Shown here: positions 9,283 through 17,010 of the stretch, piece by piece | Layout of the letters: each line of letters opens with the position of its first letter | How positions within the stretch are numbered: position 1 is the stretch's first letter | Position numbers and translations under genes: made by a program | Source: Flavobacterium sp. UBA6135 | GTDB taxonomy: Bacteria; Bacteroidota; Bacteroidia; Flavobacteriales; Flavobacteriaceae | Assembly: GCF_002428305.1 (NCBI RefSeq) | Contig: NZ_DIVJ01000035.1 | Span: forward strand, 1-52,636 | Length of the DNA stretch: 52,636 nt | Reading direction: 5' to 3' | Notes under the pieces: model-generated | Databases searched by the model: none | Told to the model about the DNA's origin: nothing | Seen by the model: only the letters and a program-made list of their open reading frames with translations

Positions 9283-9861
9283 TTATTTTACTATTTCAAT
9301 CAAATAAACAATTCCGAATATCCAACCCACATAGCATATCGTGTAAGTCAGCGAGTAAACAAATGAAATTCCGATATCCCCTTTTGTGTCCTTTGATTTG
9401 CTAAAAACCATTTTTAACGCTCTAAAGAAAACCCAATACATCATTGCTAAAATTATAAAAAGCGAAAACCAAAAAACAGCTTCCAAAACGATTAGCAAAA
9501 TTAGAATCAAAATAGTCATTCCAATCCAGAGTAAAATTGATAAAACCAGTCCTCCAATTCCATCTCCAACTGAAATACTTGGTGTGTCAAAAGTAGGTGT
9601 TGCATTTGCCATTACCTCTCCCCTTTTAAAATTACGATATTTTGGAAAATTGTCAATTAGTCCAATTCCGTAATAAAGTCCGTAAGTCATAAAAAGAAAT
9701 AATGCAGTAGCAATAATTCCGAGAGACAAATAAAGGTTTGATGTCAGACTTCGGTTGTAATTAATACCGGACAGGTAAACAGTCAGTATTGTAATTCCGA
9801 TTACGAGTAATGAAACAATGAAAACGGATTTTCCTTTTAAATAATACTGTTTACTTTTCAA
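9283..9861 (-). CDS. Integral membrane protein of unknown function
   Basis: 192 residues with about five hydrophobic segments (about 13-30, 43-62, 103-122, 124-146, 168-188). A polar central stretch of about 35 residues between segments 2 and 3 carries no recognised motif. I do not recognise the family. It stands alone between REP-like palindromes, upstream of and divergent from the RAYT gene. No regulatory site is apparent. Confidence 0.6.
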   Translation of the reverse strand: MKSKQYYLKGKSVFIVSLLVIGITILTVYLSGINYNRSLTSNLYLSLGIIATALFLFMTYGLYYGIGLIDNFPKYRNFKRGEVMANATPTFDTPSISVGDGIGGLVLSILLWIGMTILILILLIVLEAVFWFSLFIILAMMYWVFFRALKMVFSKSKDTKGDIGISFVYSLTYTICYVGWIFGIVYLIEIVK

Positions 9862-10010
9862 TTCAGAGGTTTTTGTTAGTTTGATGATAACTTATAAATA
9901 TATTCAAAAATATAGAACTCTTTTAACACATCCCAAGGTTGGTTTTTCCATTTCATTCTAATTCTACCAAATTTCTCTCGGTTGGTCGGTTTTCGTTCAC
10001 CCTCGAAGGT

Positions 10011-10055
10011 TTCTCCCACCCTCGAAGGGTTTTGAACCCTTCGAGGGTGGGAGAA
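10011..10055. repeat. REP-like palindrome, copy 2 (long form) upstream of RAYT
   Basis: The core stem 10018-10030 / 10036-10048 (loop TTTGA) is extended by TTCTCCC...GGGAGAA to a perfect 20-bp stem (10011-10030 / 10036-10055). A degenerate half copy, ACCCTCGAAGGT, precedes it at about 9999-10010. It sits about 130 bp upstream of the transposase start. The 320-bp gap 9862-10182 contains nothing else I can assign. Confidence 0.9.
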
Positions 10056-10182
10056 CTTCTTCGAATCGAAAAAAATTTCTTTGAAAAGTTCAGAATCTTT
10101 ATTAGTTTTGATTTGTTAATCTAAAAAGTTTCCAAAACTTTTAAGTAATTAACAATTATCTATACGCCAAACAAAACTAATT

Positions 10183-10794
10183 ATGGAAGTAAAAACACCT
10201 TTACTCCACGGACATTATTATCACATCTATAACCGTGGAAACAACAGCTCTCCCATTTTCTTTGAAAATGAAAACTATTACCATTTTCTTCGCTTGTATG
10301 CCAAGTATATCGACCCCATCGCAGAAACGTATGCCTGGTGTTTACTGAAAAATCACTTTCACATTTTGGTCAGAATCAAAGAAAAAAATGAAATTATTGA
10401 AAGTGATTTGACTTACAATACTACTGCAAAACCAAAGACAATTGAACCGTATCGGCAGTTTTCGCATTTGTTTAATGCCTATACGCAGTCCATAAACAAA
10501 CGCCACCAACGCACGGGTAGCTTATTTGAAAACAAATTTGAACGAAAAATGGTCACTTCTGAAAACTATTTTCAACAATTGATTTTTTACATTCACAACA
10601 ATCCTGTTCATCATGGTTTGGTAAAACAAATGAGTTTGTATCCCTGGTCCTCCTTTGAATCCATGCTTTCCCAAAAACCCACCATGCTGAAAAGAGAGGA
10701 GGTTATGGAACTGTTTGGTGATAGAGAACATTTTATTGACTATCACAATCAGGAACAAACTGAGGATGGGATTTTGGATTTGATTATCGAATGA
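10183..10794 (+). CDS. REP-associated Y1 (HUH) transposase, RAYT family
   Basis: 203 residues, as expected for IS200-like TnpA-REP proteins. The HUH motif is N-H58-F-H60-I-L-V, and the nucleophile Tyr136 lies in F-Y-I-H-N-N-P. The start H-Y-Y-H-I-Y-N-R-G and the segment R-T-G-S-L-F-E-N-K-F are family signatures. These single-strand endonucleases act on REP/BIME palindromes. Here matching palindromes flank the gene at 10011-10055 and 10808-10838, with another at 9204-9234, so enzyme and substrate sit together. It is intact and probably active or recently active. No separate IS ends are visible, as expected for a domesticated RAYT. Confidence 0.93.
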   Translation: MEVKTPLLHGHYYHIYNRGNNSSPIFFENENYYHFLRLYAKYIDPIAETYAWCLLKNHFHILVRIKEKNEIIESDLTYNTTAKPKTIEPYRQFSHLFNAYTQSINKRHQRTGSLFENKFERKMVTSENYFQQLIFYIHNNPVHHGLVKQMSLYPWSSFESMLSQKPTMLKREEVMELFGDREHFIDYHNQEQTEDGILDLIIE

Positions 10795-10807
10795 CTTGAA
10801 GGGGGTA

Positions 10808-10838
10808 ACCCTCGAAGGGTTTAAAACCCTTCGAGGGT
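10808..10838. repeat. REP-like palindrome, copy 3 downstream of RAYT
   Basis: ACCCTCGAAGGGT (10808-10820), loop TTAAA, ACCCTTCGAGGGT (10826-10838), extended one further pair by flanking A/T. It lies 14 bp after the transposase stop and could also serve as its transcript-end hairpin. Confidence 0.9.
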
Positions 10839-10845
10839 TGAGGGT

Positions 10846-11217
10846 TTAGCCTAATTTATTGATGTAACTGCTGTATAAATCTTTGAATTGATAACCCTCT
10901 GCTACTCTATCTTTGCTTAGTTTATTGTATTCAACTAATCCCCAAAGCAGTAACTCTTTCAGGAAATACTTGTCTTCTTTGGAAAACTCAGGTTGGTATT
11001 TTTGAATGAGGTCTTCTAAGGGTTGAATGACATCCAATTGCTTTTGGTAGGTTTCGTCTGTTGCTTCATCTATAAATTTTTATAGTCTAAGTACTTATCA
11101 AATTCCTCATCATTCATCTTGAACAGAATCTTAGAATATTCCCTTGAATTAAAAATTCCAATCTCCAAAGTGTGCACTGTGCTCTGCGAATGTCTCTGAC
11201 TCGGCTTTTTTATTCAT
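10846..11217 (-). pseudogene. Small gene broken by two compensating homopolymer frameshifts
   Basis: Reading minus strand from ATG at 11217, the frame gives MNKKAESETF...GDWNF and then stops. Shifting by one base at a T5 run (about 11155) continues as N-S-R-E-Y-S-K...K-Y-L-D-Y-K. Shifting back at an A5 run (about 11080) continues as F-I-D-E-A-T-D-E and runs to the stop at 10846. The total span (372 bp) is divisible by three, so first and last parts share a frame; one T too many and one A too few explain everything. The restored product would be about 123 residues, helical and highly charged, and I do not recognise the family. The cause is either gene decay or two sequencing errors. Confidence 0.6.
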
Positions 11218-11223
11218 CGTTTG

Positions 11224-12006
11224 TTAGTTTTTATCATTATGGTTTGCTCTGGAAATTACTTTAACATGTTCTTTTTCAAAAACAAATTGTCCATTGACGT
11301 ATTTAAGTTGCCCTTGTCTTATTGTGTCATTATCAATCCCTTGAGAATAAGCATAATTATTCCCATAATGATAAGTAAGTAATTTTTTGTCTGCGTTATA
11401 CTTTATATAAGGACTTTCATCCATTTCAACGCCATTTTCTTGGCAAAAACCAAAATACGTTTCTTGTTTTGATGTACCAATGGCATGGGTTATCATAGCA
11501 TCCGAAGAAAACGAAATGAGATGTGCTCTTTCGCAGTAAACAGTCAGTACAGATGCCGGTCTTCTCCCACTTTTATCTATAATCAAGTAGTTATGATCCG
11601 GAAGTTTGTAGATAGTGTCAATGGTTGTAAAATCAACTTCTTCACTATTTTCTTTACCTGTAAGGTTGTAATGAATCCAAGATTTCCATTCTGAATTACA
11701 ATAAGCACCGCATCCTTCAATTTCTATTGTAAAAATTTTAAAAGAATGGTCCGGTGCATAAAAAACCTTACTGTTTGCAATGCTAATTCTACTTTCATAT
11801 AGAACACTGTCTATTTGTTCTGTTGTCAATGCCTCGGCATCTTCAACATAGTCTTTTAGTATTTCGTATTTATATTTTGCTAAAAGTAAAGAGTCTGATG
11901 GATTCGTAGAAGATGTATTGTCTTGAAAAATGGGAACTGATGTTGAGGAACATTTCAAAAGAGTAACGGCAAGTGTCAAAATGAATATTTTCAAAGATGT
12001 TGTCAT
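11224..12006 (-). CDS. Predicted lipoprotein of unknown function
   Basis: 260 residues. The N-terminus is a lipoprotein signal (hydrophobic stretch, then T-L-L-K-C at Cys19), followed by C-S-S-T-S. The mature part is a soluble, mixed domain with several Cys (G-C-G-A-Y-C-N) and no motif I recognise. It is one of a series of single minus-strand genes divided by inverted-repeat spacers (11.2-16.9 kb). The next spacer begins within about 55 bp upstream of its start. Confidence 0.65.
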   Translation of the reverse strand: MTTSLKIFILTLAVTLLKCSSTSVPIFQDNTSSTNPSDSLLLAKYKYEILKDYVEDAEALTTEQIDSVLYESRISIANSKVFYAPDHSFKIFTIEIEGCGAYCNSEWKSWIHYNLTGKENSEEVDFTTIDTIYKLPDHNYLIIDKSGRRPASVLTVYCERAHLISFSSDAMITHAIGTSKQETYFGFCQENGVEMDESPYIKYNADKKLLTYHYGNNYAYSQGIDNDTIRQGQLKYVNGQFVFEKEHVKVISRANHNDKN

Positions 12007-12053
12007 GGTTTACGGGTCTGTTTTTGTGTCTATGTCTTTTTCATTGCTCTTTA

Positions 12054-12206
12054 AGCTTGTGACTAACGGCAGTTCATCAAAAAAACCGCGATTAGAGGTG
12101 TGCATACTGCTTAGCTTGCGTACACTCGGTGGTGTAAAAGGCTCTCCTTGTCAGTTTCTGGCAGGGCAGTCTTCCCGCCTATAGCCAGTACTTCTGTTAG
12201 TAACCT
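12054..12206. repeat. Inverted-repeat spacer between cassette-like genes (copy F)
   Basis: The intergenic stretch opens with GACTAACGGCAGTTCAT and closes with ACTTCTGTTAGTAAC, whose complement reads GTTACTAACAGAAGT, so the ends are inverted. The interior carries smaller inverted pieces around 12095-12140. The right end overlaps the 3' end of the next gene. CTAAC/GTTAG-type ends recur at other gene boundaries of this array (about 13250, 14560, 16370, 16930). Confidence 0.4.
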
Positions 12207-12970
12207 TCAAATTTGATAGTGTCAATTTCTGTTTTACTTGTTTTCCCATTAACAATTTTTTTGTAAGTTGTTTGAAGTAAACTTGCTGTATCTCCGGCAA
12301 TTACTTCCCGAGTTGTAATTTCAGTAAATTTTATTTCCCCGTTTTTATCGAAATGATGAACCCGACTTGAGTTCCAACCTACACCCATTTTCCAATAAGT
12401 GGAAACCGTTTTGTCTGTTTCGTTTATTTCAAATTCGCCACCCGATAATTCATCTGATAATTCAAATATATTTTTCTTTTTGTTGAACAAATAAACATTA
12501 AACGCACTGCCCCCACTTCCTGAACCTGTCCTGTTATAAACAATGAAATCTTTAAGTCCGTCAAAATTAGCGTCTTTAAATTCTCCGTTAAAGTCAAAAT
12601 TCTTTTTATCAATTGAATTAAAAAGGGCTAAATCGAAATAGTCTTCATTTAACAATAAAACTTTGTTTGTGCTATGATTTTTTAATCTGTTTATTCCATT
12701 CCCACCTGTAGCACCTTCGTAAACGGTCAATTCAAATTCCCAAAAACACTTGATTCCATTTATTAAAAATGGTTCACTAACCTTGACGAGCGTAGCTGAT
12801 TTATCCCAATTTATTTCTGTCTTTTTGTATTCAGGTACTTTTTGGACAAGTGTATCTGTTATGATGTTTTCTTTATCAATAGTATTTTGATCCGAAACTG
12901 TATTGTCTTTAGCATTTTGACAACTTAAAACAATCAGAATCAAAAACGATACGTAAATTAGGTTTTTCAT
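12197..12970 (-). CDS. Predicted lipoprotein, XAC2610-like fold
   Basis: 257 residues with a lipoprotein signal (L-I-V-L-S-C, Cys17). The central segment D-A-N-F-D-G-L-K-D-F-I-V-Y followed by a Gly/Ser-rich turn and F-N-V-Y-L-F-N matches the calcium-loop-like D-x-N-x-D-G pattern of XAC2610-related proteins. The function is not known. Its start codon overlaps the stop of a short upstream reading frame (TAATG at 12968-12972), suggesting that it was once translationally coupled to a now truncated gene. Confidence 0.65.
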   Translation of the reverse strand: MKNLIYVSFLILIVLSCQNAKDNTVSDQNTIDKENIITDTLVQKVPEYKKTEINWDKSATLVKVSEPFLINGIKCFWEFELTVYEGATGGNGINRLKNHSTNKVLLLNEDYFDLALFNSIDKKNFDFNGEFKDANFDGLKDFIVYNRTGSGSGGSAFNVYLFNKKKNIFELSDELSGGEFEINETDKTVSTYWKMGVGWNSSRVHHFDKNGEIKFTEITTREVIAGDTASLLQTTYKKIVNGKTSKTEIDTIKFEGY

Positions 12971-13077
12971 TATTTTTTAATTTCTGTTCTTTGCCAATGT
13001 ATAGAATCTTTTAAACCCTTTTTTGTTTCTTCATTCATCTCGTAGCGAGAAATAAAGCGACCCTGACACAACTAAAA
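12970..13077 (-). pseudogene. 3' remnant of a gene upstream of the XAC2610-like lipoprotein
   Basis: The minus-strand frame from about 13077 to the TAA at 12970-12972 encodes a 34-residue tail ending in D-S-I-H-W-Q-R-T-E-I-K-K. It overlaps the next ATG as TAATG. No start or upstream continuation exists because a stop lies just before it. The arrangement looks like the surviving end of a gene that preceded the lipoprotein. The rest of the gap to 13265 (about 190 bp) has imperfect inverted repeats (ACAACTAAAAAAC near 13070 with GTTTTTTGTTG near 13192) and no gene. Confidence 0.3.
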
Positions 13078-13265
13078 AACATCGTTTAGAAAGTTGTTTA
13101 TATTGCTGTGAATTGCGTCATAAATATAGTGATTACTAAACAAATAACTTGTACAACTTTCAAGCCGTATGGGAGTCAGGCAAGCCCTTAGTTTTTTGTT
13201 GTAAGACGTTTAAAGTCTGTAAATTAGCCGGCATTAAGCAAAATAGTGGTTAGCACCGGTTTTCT

Positions 13266-13679
13266 CTAGCCTTCAACTATGCGAAATACTACAGGGACAG
13301 TAAAATTAAACTTACAGCAGTCTACTCTTTTCTCCATAATGTCCTTTCCGAGAGCTGTAACAATGGCAATCTCGTCTAAACCATAACCTAGGCCCTTCAC
13401 TACTTTAATATTTGTCACACTACATTTTTCTGAAACATTAAAAGATACCAGTACGCTTCCTTGGATATTGTTTAGCAATGCTGTTTTGGGATATTCAAAG
13501 TCATTCGAGTAACGTTTTAAACTAAATAAACAAAATCCGGAGGCAGTATCAACGTCAAAACTATAGTCAAAATTGAAAGCTATCTCTTTTTTCGGACTTA
13601 TTTGTCCAAATGACGGGTTGAAACCGGTAAGTAGCATGGCCATGACTAATAAGGTTGAATGTTTCATAGATGATGTCAA
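13266..13679 (-). CDS. TonB C-terminal domain protein (secreted, short)
   Basis: 137 residues with an N-terminal signal peptide (ending about S-F-G-Q) and a TonB-C-type domain: Y-P-K-T-A-L-L-N-N-I-Q-G-S-V-L-V-S-F, then V-V-K-G-L-G-Y-G-L-D-E-I-A and V-P-V-V-F-R-I. It lacks the transmembrane anchor and proline linker of a working TonB, so energising a receptor is unlikely. Such short TonB-C proteins are common and uncharacterised in Bacteroidota. It is a single-gene member of the 11-17 kb array, followed upstream by the MITE-bearing spacer. Confidence 0.7.
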   Translation of the reverse strand: MTSSMKHSTLLVMAMLLTGFNPSFGQISPKKEIAFNFDYSFDVDTASGFCLFSLKRYSNDFEYPKTALLNNIQGSVLVSFNVSEKCSVTNIKVVKGLGYGLDEIAIVTALGKDIMEKRVDCCKFNFTVPVVFRIVEG

Positions 13680-13846
13680 AAATTGGTGCTAAAGTTCTGA
13701 TGCTTGCTTTCAGTGGTGTTGCACCAACACCAAGCCATTACAAATATATCAAAACATTCCGTTAAGCACCTGATTTTCACATAGGAAAATCCGGAAGAAG
13801 CCATTGTAGCAAACCGCGGTTTGTAATTGGCGTTTATACTATGTTT

Positions 13847-14066
13847 AACCCGTTGGGTGTAATTAAATTTTCAAATAATTTTACCACTAATTTACTTCGT
13901 CTGTTCGCTACGCTCGGGCCACCAATTTTTTTGACTAATTATTCGATTAAATTCGAATTTTCATCAAAGATGAACAAATTATTGCATTTACTAAATTTAT
14001 AATTTGTGAATTCGTGGCAAAAATATCCAGAATACTATTGAATTAAATAATTACACCCAACGGGTT
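13847..14066. mobile_element. MITE-like element with 19-bp terminal inverted repeats and 6-bp target duplication
   Basis: Left end AACCCGTTGGGTGTAATTA (13847-13865) is the exact reverse complement of 14048-14066. ATGTTT directly flanks both sides (13841-13846 and 14067-14072), fitting a 6-bp target-site duplication. The 220-bp interior is AT-rich and non-coding, so the element must be mobilised in trans. The first 18 bases of the same end recur at 52619-52636, where the window stops. No transposase with these ends is present, and I cannot name the parent IS family. Confidence 0.8.
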
Positions 14067-14081
14067 ATGTTTATCTTTCTT

Positions 14082-14498
14082 TTAGATTTTTTTTACAAAG
14101 TTTATTAAGTCATTTAATAGATTACTTTTTGTTTCACTTAAACTTTTTTCCGTTTCTAAAATTTCCAATTCCCTTTTTGGTATTAAGAAATTTCCATTAT
14201 CTATTGTTACTAAAGAAATAAAAAAATAGTTTATAGAAAATATTTTTAAAAAAATGAGTGCCTTCGAAATGAAATTGAGGCTCTTTTTTGATTTTTTTTC
14301 AAGATAACATTTCCTTGAGAAAAAAATTAAAAGAAGTATATTAAAAAAAAGTATAATGTATACATTATCTCGACTTTGTTTTAGAATAAAGAGTTGAAAT
14401 AAAAAGAATACAAATGATAAAATAAATGAATATAAAAAATAATAACTTCCCCATTTTAATTCTGCTTCACATTTTTCTTTTATTTCTTCTATTTCCAT
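14082..14498 (-). CDS. Small membrane protein of unknown function
   Basis: 138 residues, very AT-rich. Hydrophobic segments fall at about 19-41, 46-62 and 80-98, between a charged N-terminus (MEIEEIKEK) and an acidic helical C-terminus. No family is recognised. A single-gene member of the array, 9 bp downstream of the target duplication that bounds the MITE. Confidence 0.5.
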   Translation of the reverse strand: MEIEEIKEKCEAELKWGSYYFLYSFILSFVFFLFQLFILKQSRDNVYIILFFNILLLIFFSRKCYLEKKSKKSLNFISKALIFLKIFSINYFFISLVTIDNGNFLIPKRELEILETEKSLSETKSNLLNDLINFVKKI

Positions 14499-14567
14499 CT
14501 GTATAATCTATCTTTTTTTTAAACTTTACTATTGAAGATGTTTTTGTAACATACTTGTTGCTAACTC

Positions 14568-14687
14568 TTAAACATCACCAAATATATACAACTTTTTCAC
14601 CACTTCCCAAAACAACCCAACAGTTTTCTTATCTTGTGGTTCCACGAAGTCCCCCGCTATTGCCACATATACGCTGTTTTGGGTTGC
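14568..14687 (-). pseudogene. Short reading frame, likely decayed gene tail (DKKT...LYIF type)
   Basis: From an internal ATG near 14690 the frame gives about 40 residues beginning MATQNSVYVAIAGDF and ending D-K-K-T-V-G-L-F-W-E-V-V-K-K-L-Y-I-F-G-D-V. The tail is matched by the remnant at 16944-17010, which has the same codons but TAG in place of the Trp codon. A longer frame (to 14759) overlaps the end of the upstream gene. It could be a genuine small protein, but the shared degraded copy suggests duplicated gene ends left by cassette turnover. Confidence 0.35.
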
Positions 14688-14704
14688 CATTTTCACATCC
14701 ATTT

Positions 14705-15325
14705 TTATATTAAAATTGAAATTGTCCACACGATATAAAACCATACAAAGCCTATCCAACTGATTTTATGGATTTTCTTCAGTGTAAGCCAGTCATACAC
14801 AAACAGAGAAATAAACAGTCCATTCCATACAATGGCAATAAATGCTTCGACATTATCAATATGTAGATTTCCACTTACTCTACTCAATATAGGTTCGAGA
14901 ATCAGCAAAGAAGCCATGTAAATAAACCGTTTGTGTTTGGTTCCGTTTTGTCTGTTTAGATAACCGAGCACCACTAAAACTGCAAAACTCAGCATAAAAA
15001 ATCGATTAGCTTTTGCGAAATATGGCATTGAATCCAATCCTTTATAAACTGTAATGAATACATATACAGTACTTAGAAATACTCCGATGGCTACCAACAT
15101 TCCGGCAATCCCCCATTTCATATGAGCTTTGTAATCTCCTTTTCGAATAAAATTGGATTGGAAAACGAATATGATGAACCAAGCAAACATAAACAGTCCG
15201 TGGATAATGAATTTTGGGTCGCTGTTGCTTTCTTGACCTACATCAGTAATCAAGTTGTCAGAAAAGGCAATCAGAGATAATAAGAGTAATAAGATGCTGA
15301 CAATAGAGAAGTAATGTTTTTTCAT
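14705..15325 (-). CDS. Six-helix membrane protein of unknown function
   Basis: 206 residues with about six transmembrane segments. Conserved-looking polar features are H-G-L-F-M-F-A-W-F in segment 2 and K-A-H-M-K-W-G-I-A-G-M before segment 3, plus N-G-T-K-H-K-R-F in a loop. The pattern resembles DUF2306-like or haem-less cytochrome b-type membrane proteins, but I cannot assign it. The upstream spacer (15326-15487) belongs to the inverted-repeat family. Confidence 0.55.
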   Translation of the reverse strand: MKKHYFSIVSILLLLLSLIAFSDNLITDVGQESNSDPKFIIHGLFMFAWFIIFVFQSNFIRKGDYKAHMKWGIAGMLVAIGVFLSTVYVFITVYKGLDSMPYFAKANRFFMLSFAVLVVLGYLNRQNGTKHKRFIYMASLLILEPILSRVSGNLHIDNVEAFIAIVWNGLFISLFVYDWLTLKKIHKISWIGFVWFYIVWTISILI

Positions 15326-15349
15326 TTTGCTCAGTTTTTATGGTTGCTC

Positions 15350-15485
15350 ACAACGTTTCGGGCTTTGCGTACGGGCGGGTTTCGGAGCACAAAACTGTCA
15401 GCCGAGCACAAACTGTGATAGAAGCACAAAGCTTGATTTAACCACTGAACCGCCACTTTTGGGTAGGTGCTATTATGGTGCGTTT
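15350..15485. repeat. Inverted-repeat spacer between cassette-like genes (copy B)
   Basis: Homologous to the spacer at 16249-16380 over about 100 bp. The block 15421-15455 matches 16320-16354 at 34 of 35 positions. The ends are only loosely inverted (GGGCGGGTTTCGG against GAACCGCCACTTTTGGG). A shared, structured spacer lying between unrelated single genes is the hallmark of cassette-type arrays. Confidence 0.65.
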
Positions 15486-15487
15486 TT

Positions 15488-16225
15488 CTATTCATTTTCA
15501 AGTCGTTGCAATAAGTTTTTCAAGTCTGAAAAAGGTGCTGAATCGTCAGTTTCCCATTCTTTCTTGATATTAATTCTGTTCTTAACTGCTTCAATACTAT
15601 GTGGTCTGCTGTCCTTTAAGATTCTAAAAATTTCGGGAATGTCTGGATAGTCCGTTGGGTCGTAATACATCCATACATTTATTAAAAGGTCTAAATCGTC
15701 TTTGTCTATTACAGTTGTTAGTGTTTTCAGACTTTTGGTCATTAAGTCTTTGTCGGCTTGTGAATCGGTAGATTCTTGATACTGTATATAATCTTCAAAA
15801 ACATATCGAATATTCTTAATGTGGTTAACATTCAATTCGTTCCATACCGTCTCAATAAGCTTACTGTCGCCCAAGTCAAAGCTGTAATCGTTGTTTTCCT
15901 TTATGTATTTTCCGTTTATTCTAAAACTTCTTTTAGTTCCGTCCTTGAAATGAACGTCAATAAAATAAAGTGAAATTGATTTTCTTAGTCCATTTGACTT
16001 TGAACTATTAAATTTCTCAACAAATAGTTTCTTTTGGTCGTATGTCAGGCGTTTTGTATGGTTCTTTAATGTGTCGGATTGTCCAACTGTGTTTTTTATT
16101 TCAATAAAGTCAACTGTTTCAATTTCGATAATTATTTTCTCAAAATTCGATTTAGACTTTGTCTGTCCACAAGCTGTAAAAGTTGTCGAAATGATAAGGG
16201 TCAATGTGAATGTTAGTTGTCTCAT
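15488..16225 (-). CDS. Predicted lipoprotein of unknown function
   Basis: About 245 residues. I place the start at ATG 16225 rather than 16249 because it puts a good lipoprotein signal (MRQLTFTL...T-F-T-A-C-G-Q) at the very N-terminus. The mature protein is soluble with a beta-rich first half (F-I-D-V-H-F-K-D-G-T-K-R-S-F) and a helical second half. No family is recognised. It sits between two copies of the same inverted-repeat spacer. Confidence 0.6.
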   Translation of the reverse strand: MRQLTFTLTLIISTTFTACGQTKSKSNFEKIIIEIETVDFIEIKNTVGQSDTLKNHTKRLTYDQKKLFVEKFNSSKSNGLRKSISLYFIDVHFKDGTKRSFRINGKYIKENNDYSFDLGDSKLIETVWNELNVNHIKNIRYVFEDYIQYQESTDSQADKDLMTKSLKTLTTVIDKDDLDLLINVWMYYDPTDYPDIPEIFRILKDSRPHSIEAVKNRINIKKEWETDDSAPFSDLKNLLQRLENE

Positions 16226-16248
16226 TGTCGGCTTTTTAAAATGCACCA

Positions 16249-16380
16249 TAACGGTTTGCAGCTACAAGAAGTTGGCGATTTCGGAGACGAAAGTTGTCTG
16301 CCAGCACCAAACTTGATACGAAGCACAAAGCTTCATTTAACCACTGAACCGCCAATTTCTTGTAGGTGCTTAGCGGTTCG
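16249..16380. repeat. Inverted-repeat spacer between cassette-like genes (copy A)
   Basis: The left arm GCTACAAGAAGTTGGCG (16261-16277) pairs with CGCCAATTTCTTGTAGG (16350-16366) at 15 of 17 positions. TAACGG near the left edge faces CTTAGCGG on the right. About 100 bp is homologous to copy B at 15350-15485. Length and folding resemble long attC sites, but the canonical attC core heptamers are not clearly met. Confidence 0.65.
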
Positions 16381-16393
16381 GCTTTCTTGCTGT

Positions 16394-16897
16394 TTAAATA
16401 GTTTCATTTGTTTTTTTAAGTCGTCTGCGTTCTAATAAATATGTCGTCAACAAGTAAGCAATAGCAGTTGTCAAACTTATTATAAAATACTTGTCGTATG
16501 TAAGTTGATTGAAAGGCAATCGTATAATTCCGTCATCACAAGCGGTGCATTCTAAAATAAGTCGTTTGCTGTCCAATGCTGTTATTGAAATTGTCATAGC
16601 AAAGAATATAAAAACTGTCACGCAGGTTCTTTTTAGCCTGTTAGGTCGAGATGAAAACCTTAATAACAAAAATGTCCACGAAGTGAAAAGTCCAAAGGAA
16701 ATAACAAAAATGTCGCTTGCAAACAAGTGAAAGTTTTTGCCAATAAATTGAATGTTGTCACCGTTAAAAAACTTGAATGAAAACCTAACAAGTTGTCGGT
16801 AATAGTCCTCAAATAAAAATGCAAACACAATTCCCGCAAGTAGAAGTCCTACTAACGTCAAAATGGTTTTGTAATTATTTTTTATTGTCGTCCACAT
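16394..16897 (-). CDS. Membrane protein of unknown function
   Basis: 167 residues with about four hydrophobic segments (about 10-29, 59-80, 90-107, 136-154). A C-x2-C pair (E-C-T-A-C-D-D-G) precedes the last segment and might bind a metal or form a disulfide, which is inference only. The C-terminus is basic. Outermost member of the minus-strand array. Confidence 0.5.
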   Translation of the reverse strand: MWTTIKNNYKTILTLVGLLLAGIVFAFLFEDYYRQLVRFSFKFFNGDNIQFIGKNFHLFASDIFVISFGLFTSWTFLLLRFSSRPNRLKRTCVTVFIFFAMTISITALDSKRLILECTACDDGIIRLPFNQLTYDKYFIISLTTAIAYLLTTYLLERRRLKKTNETI

Positions 16898-16943
16898 TTA
16901 TTTGTCTGTTGTGTTGTCGTCTTTTAAGCTGACCGCTAACTAG

Positions 16944-17010
16944 TAAATATCATCAAATATATACAACTTTTTTAACACCTCCTAAAACACCCCATGCGTT
17001 TTCTTATCCT
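16944..17010 (-). pseudogene. Decayed gene tail matching 14568-14640, with in-frame TAG
   Basis: The minus strand reads N-E-D-K-K-T-H-G-V-F-stop-E-V-L-K-K-L-Y-I-F-D-D-I-Y. It aligns residue for residue with the tail at 14568-14640, TAG replacing the Trp codon. DNA similarity extends to the GCTAACT just beyond both stops. The following gap 17011-17349 has an A-rich low-complexity stretch to about 17130, then the 21-bp tandem repeats and the next gene's promoter. Confidence 0.4.

Noticed and set aside
9939..10124. Short plus-strand frame before the RAYT gene
   Set aside because: It is made largely of the REP-like palindrome and has no family features.
15327..15650. Plus-strand frame of 107 codons across a spacer
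   Set aside because: It spans the inverted-repeat spacer and the reverse of a lipoprotein gene; an accidental frame.
11224..16940. Calling the spacers true integron attC sites
   Set aside because: The RYYYAAC/GTTRRRY cores are not cleanly met and no integron integrase is present, so only a cassette-like label is justified.
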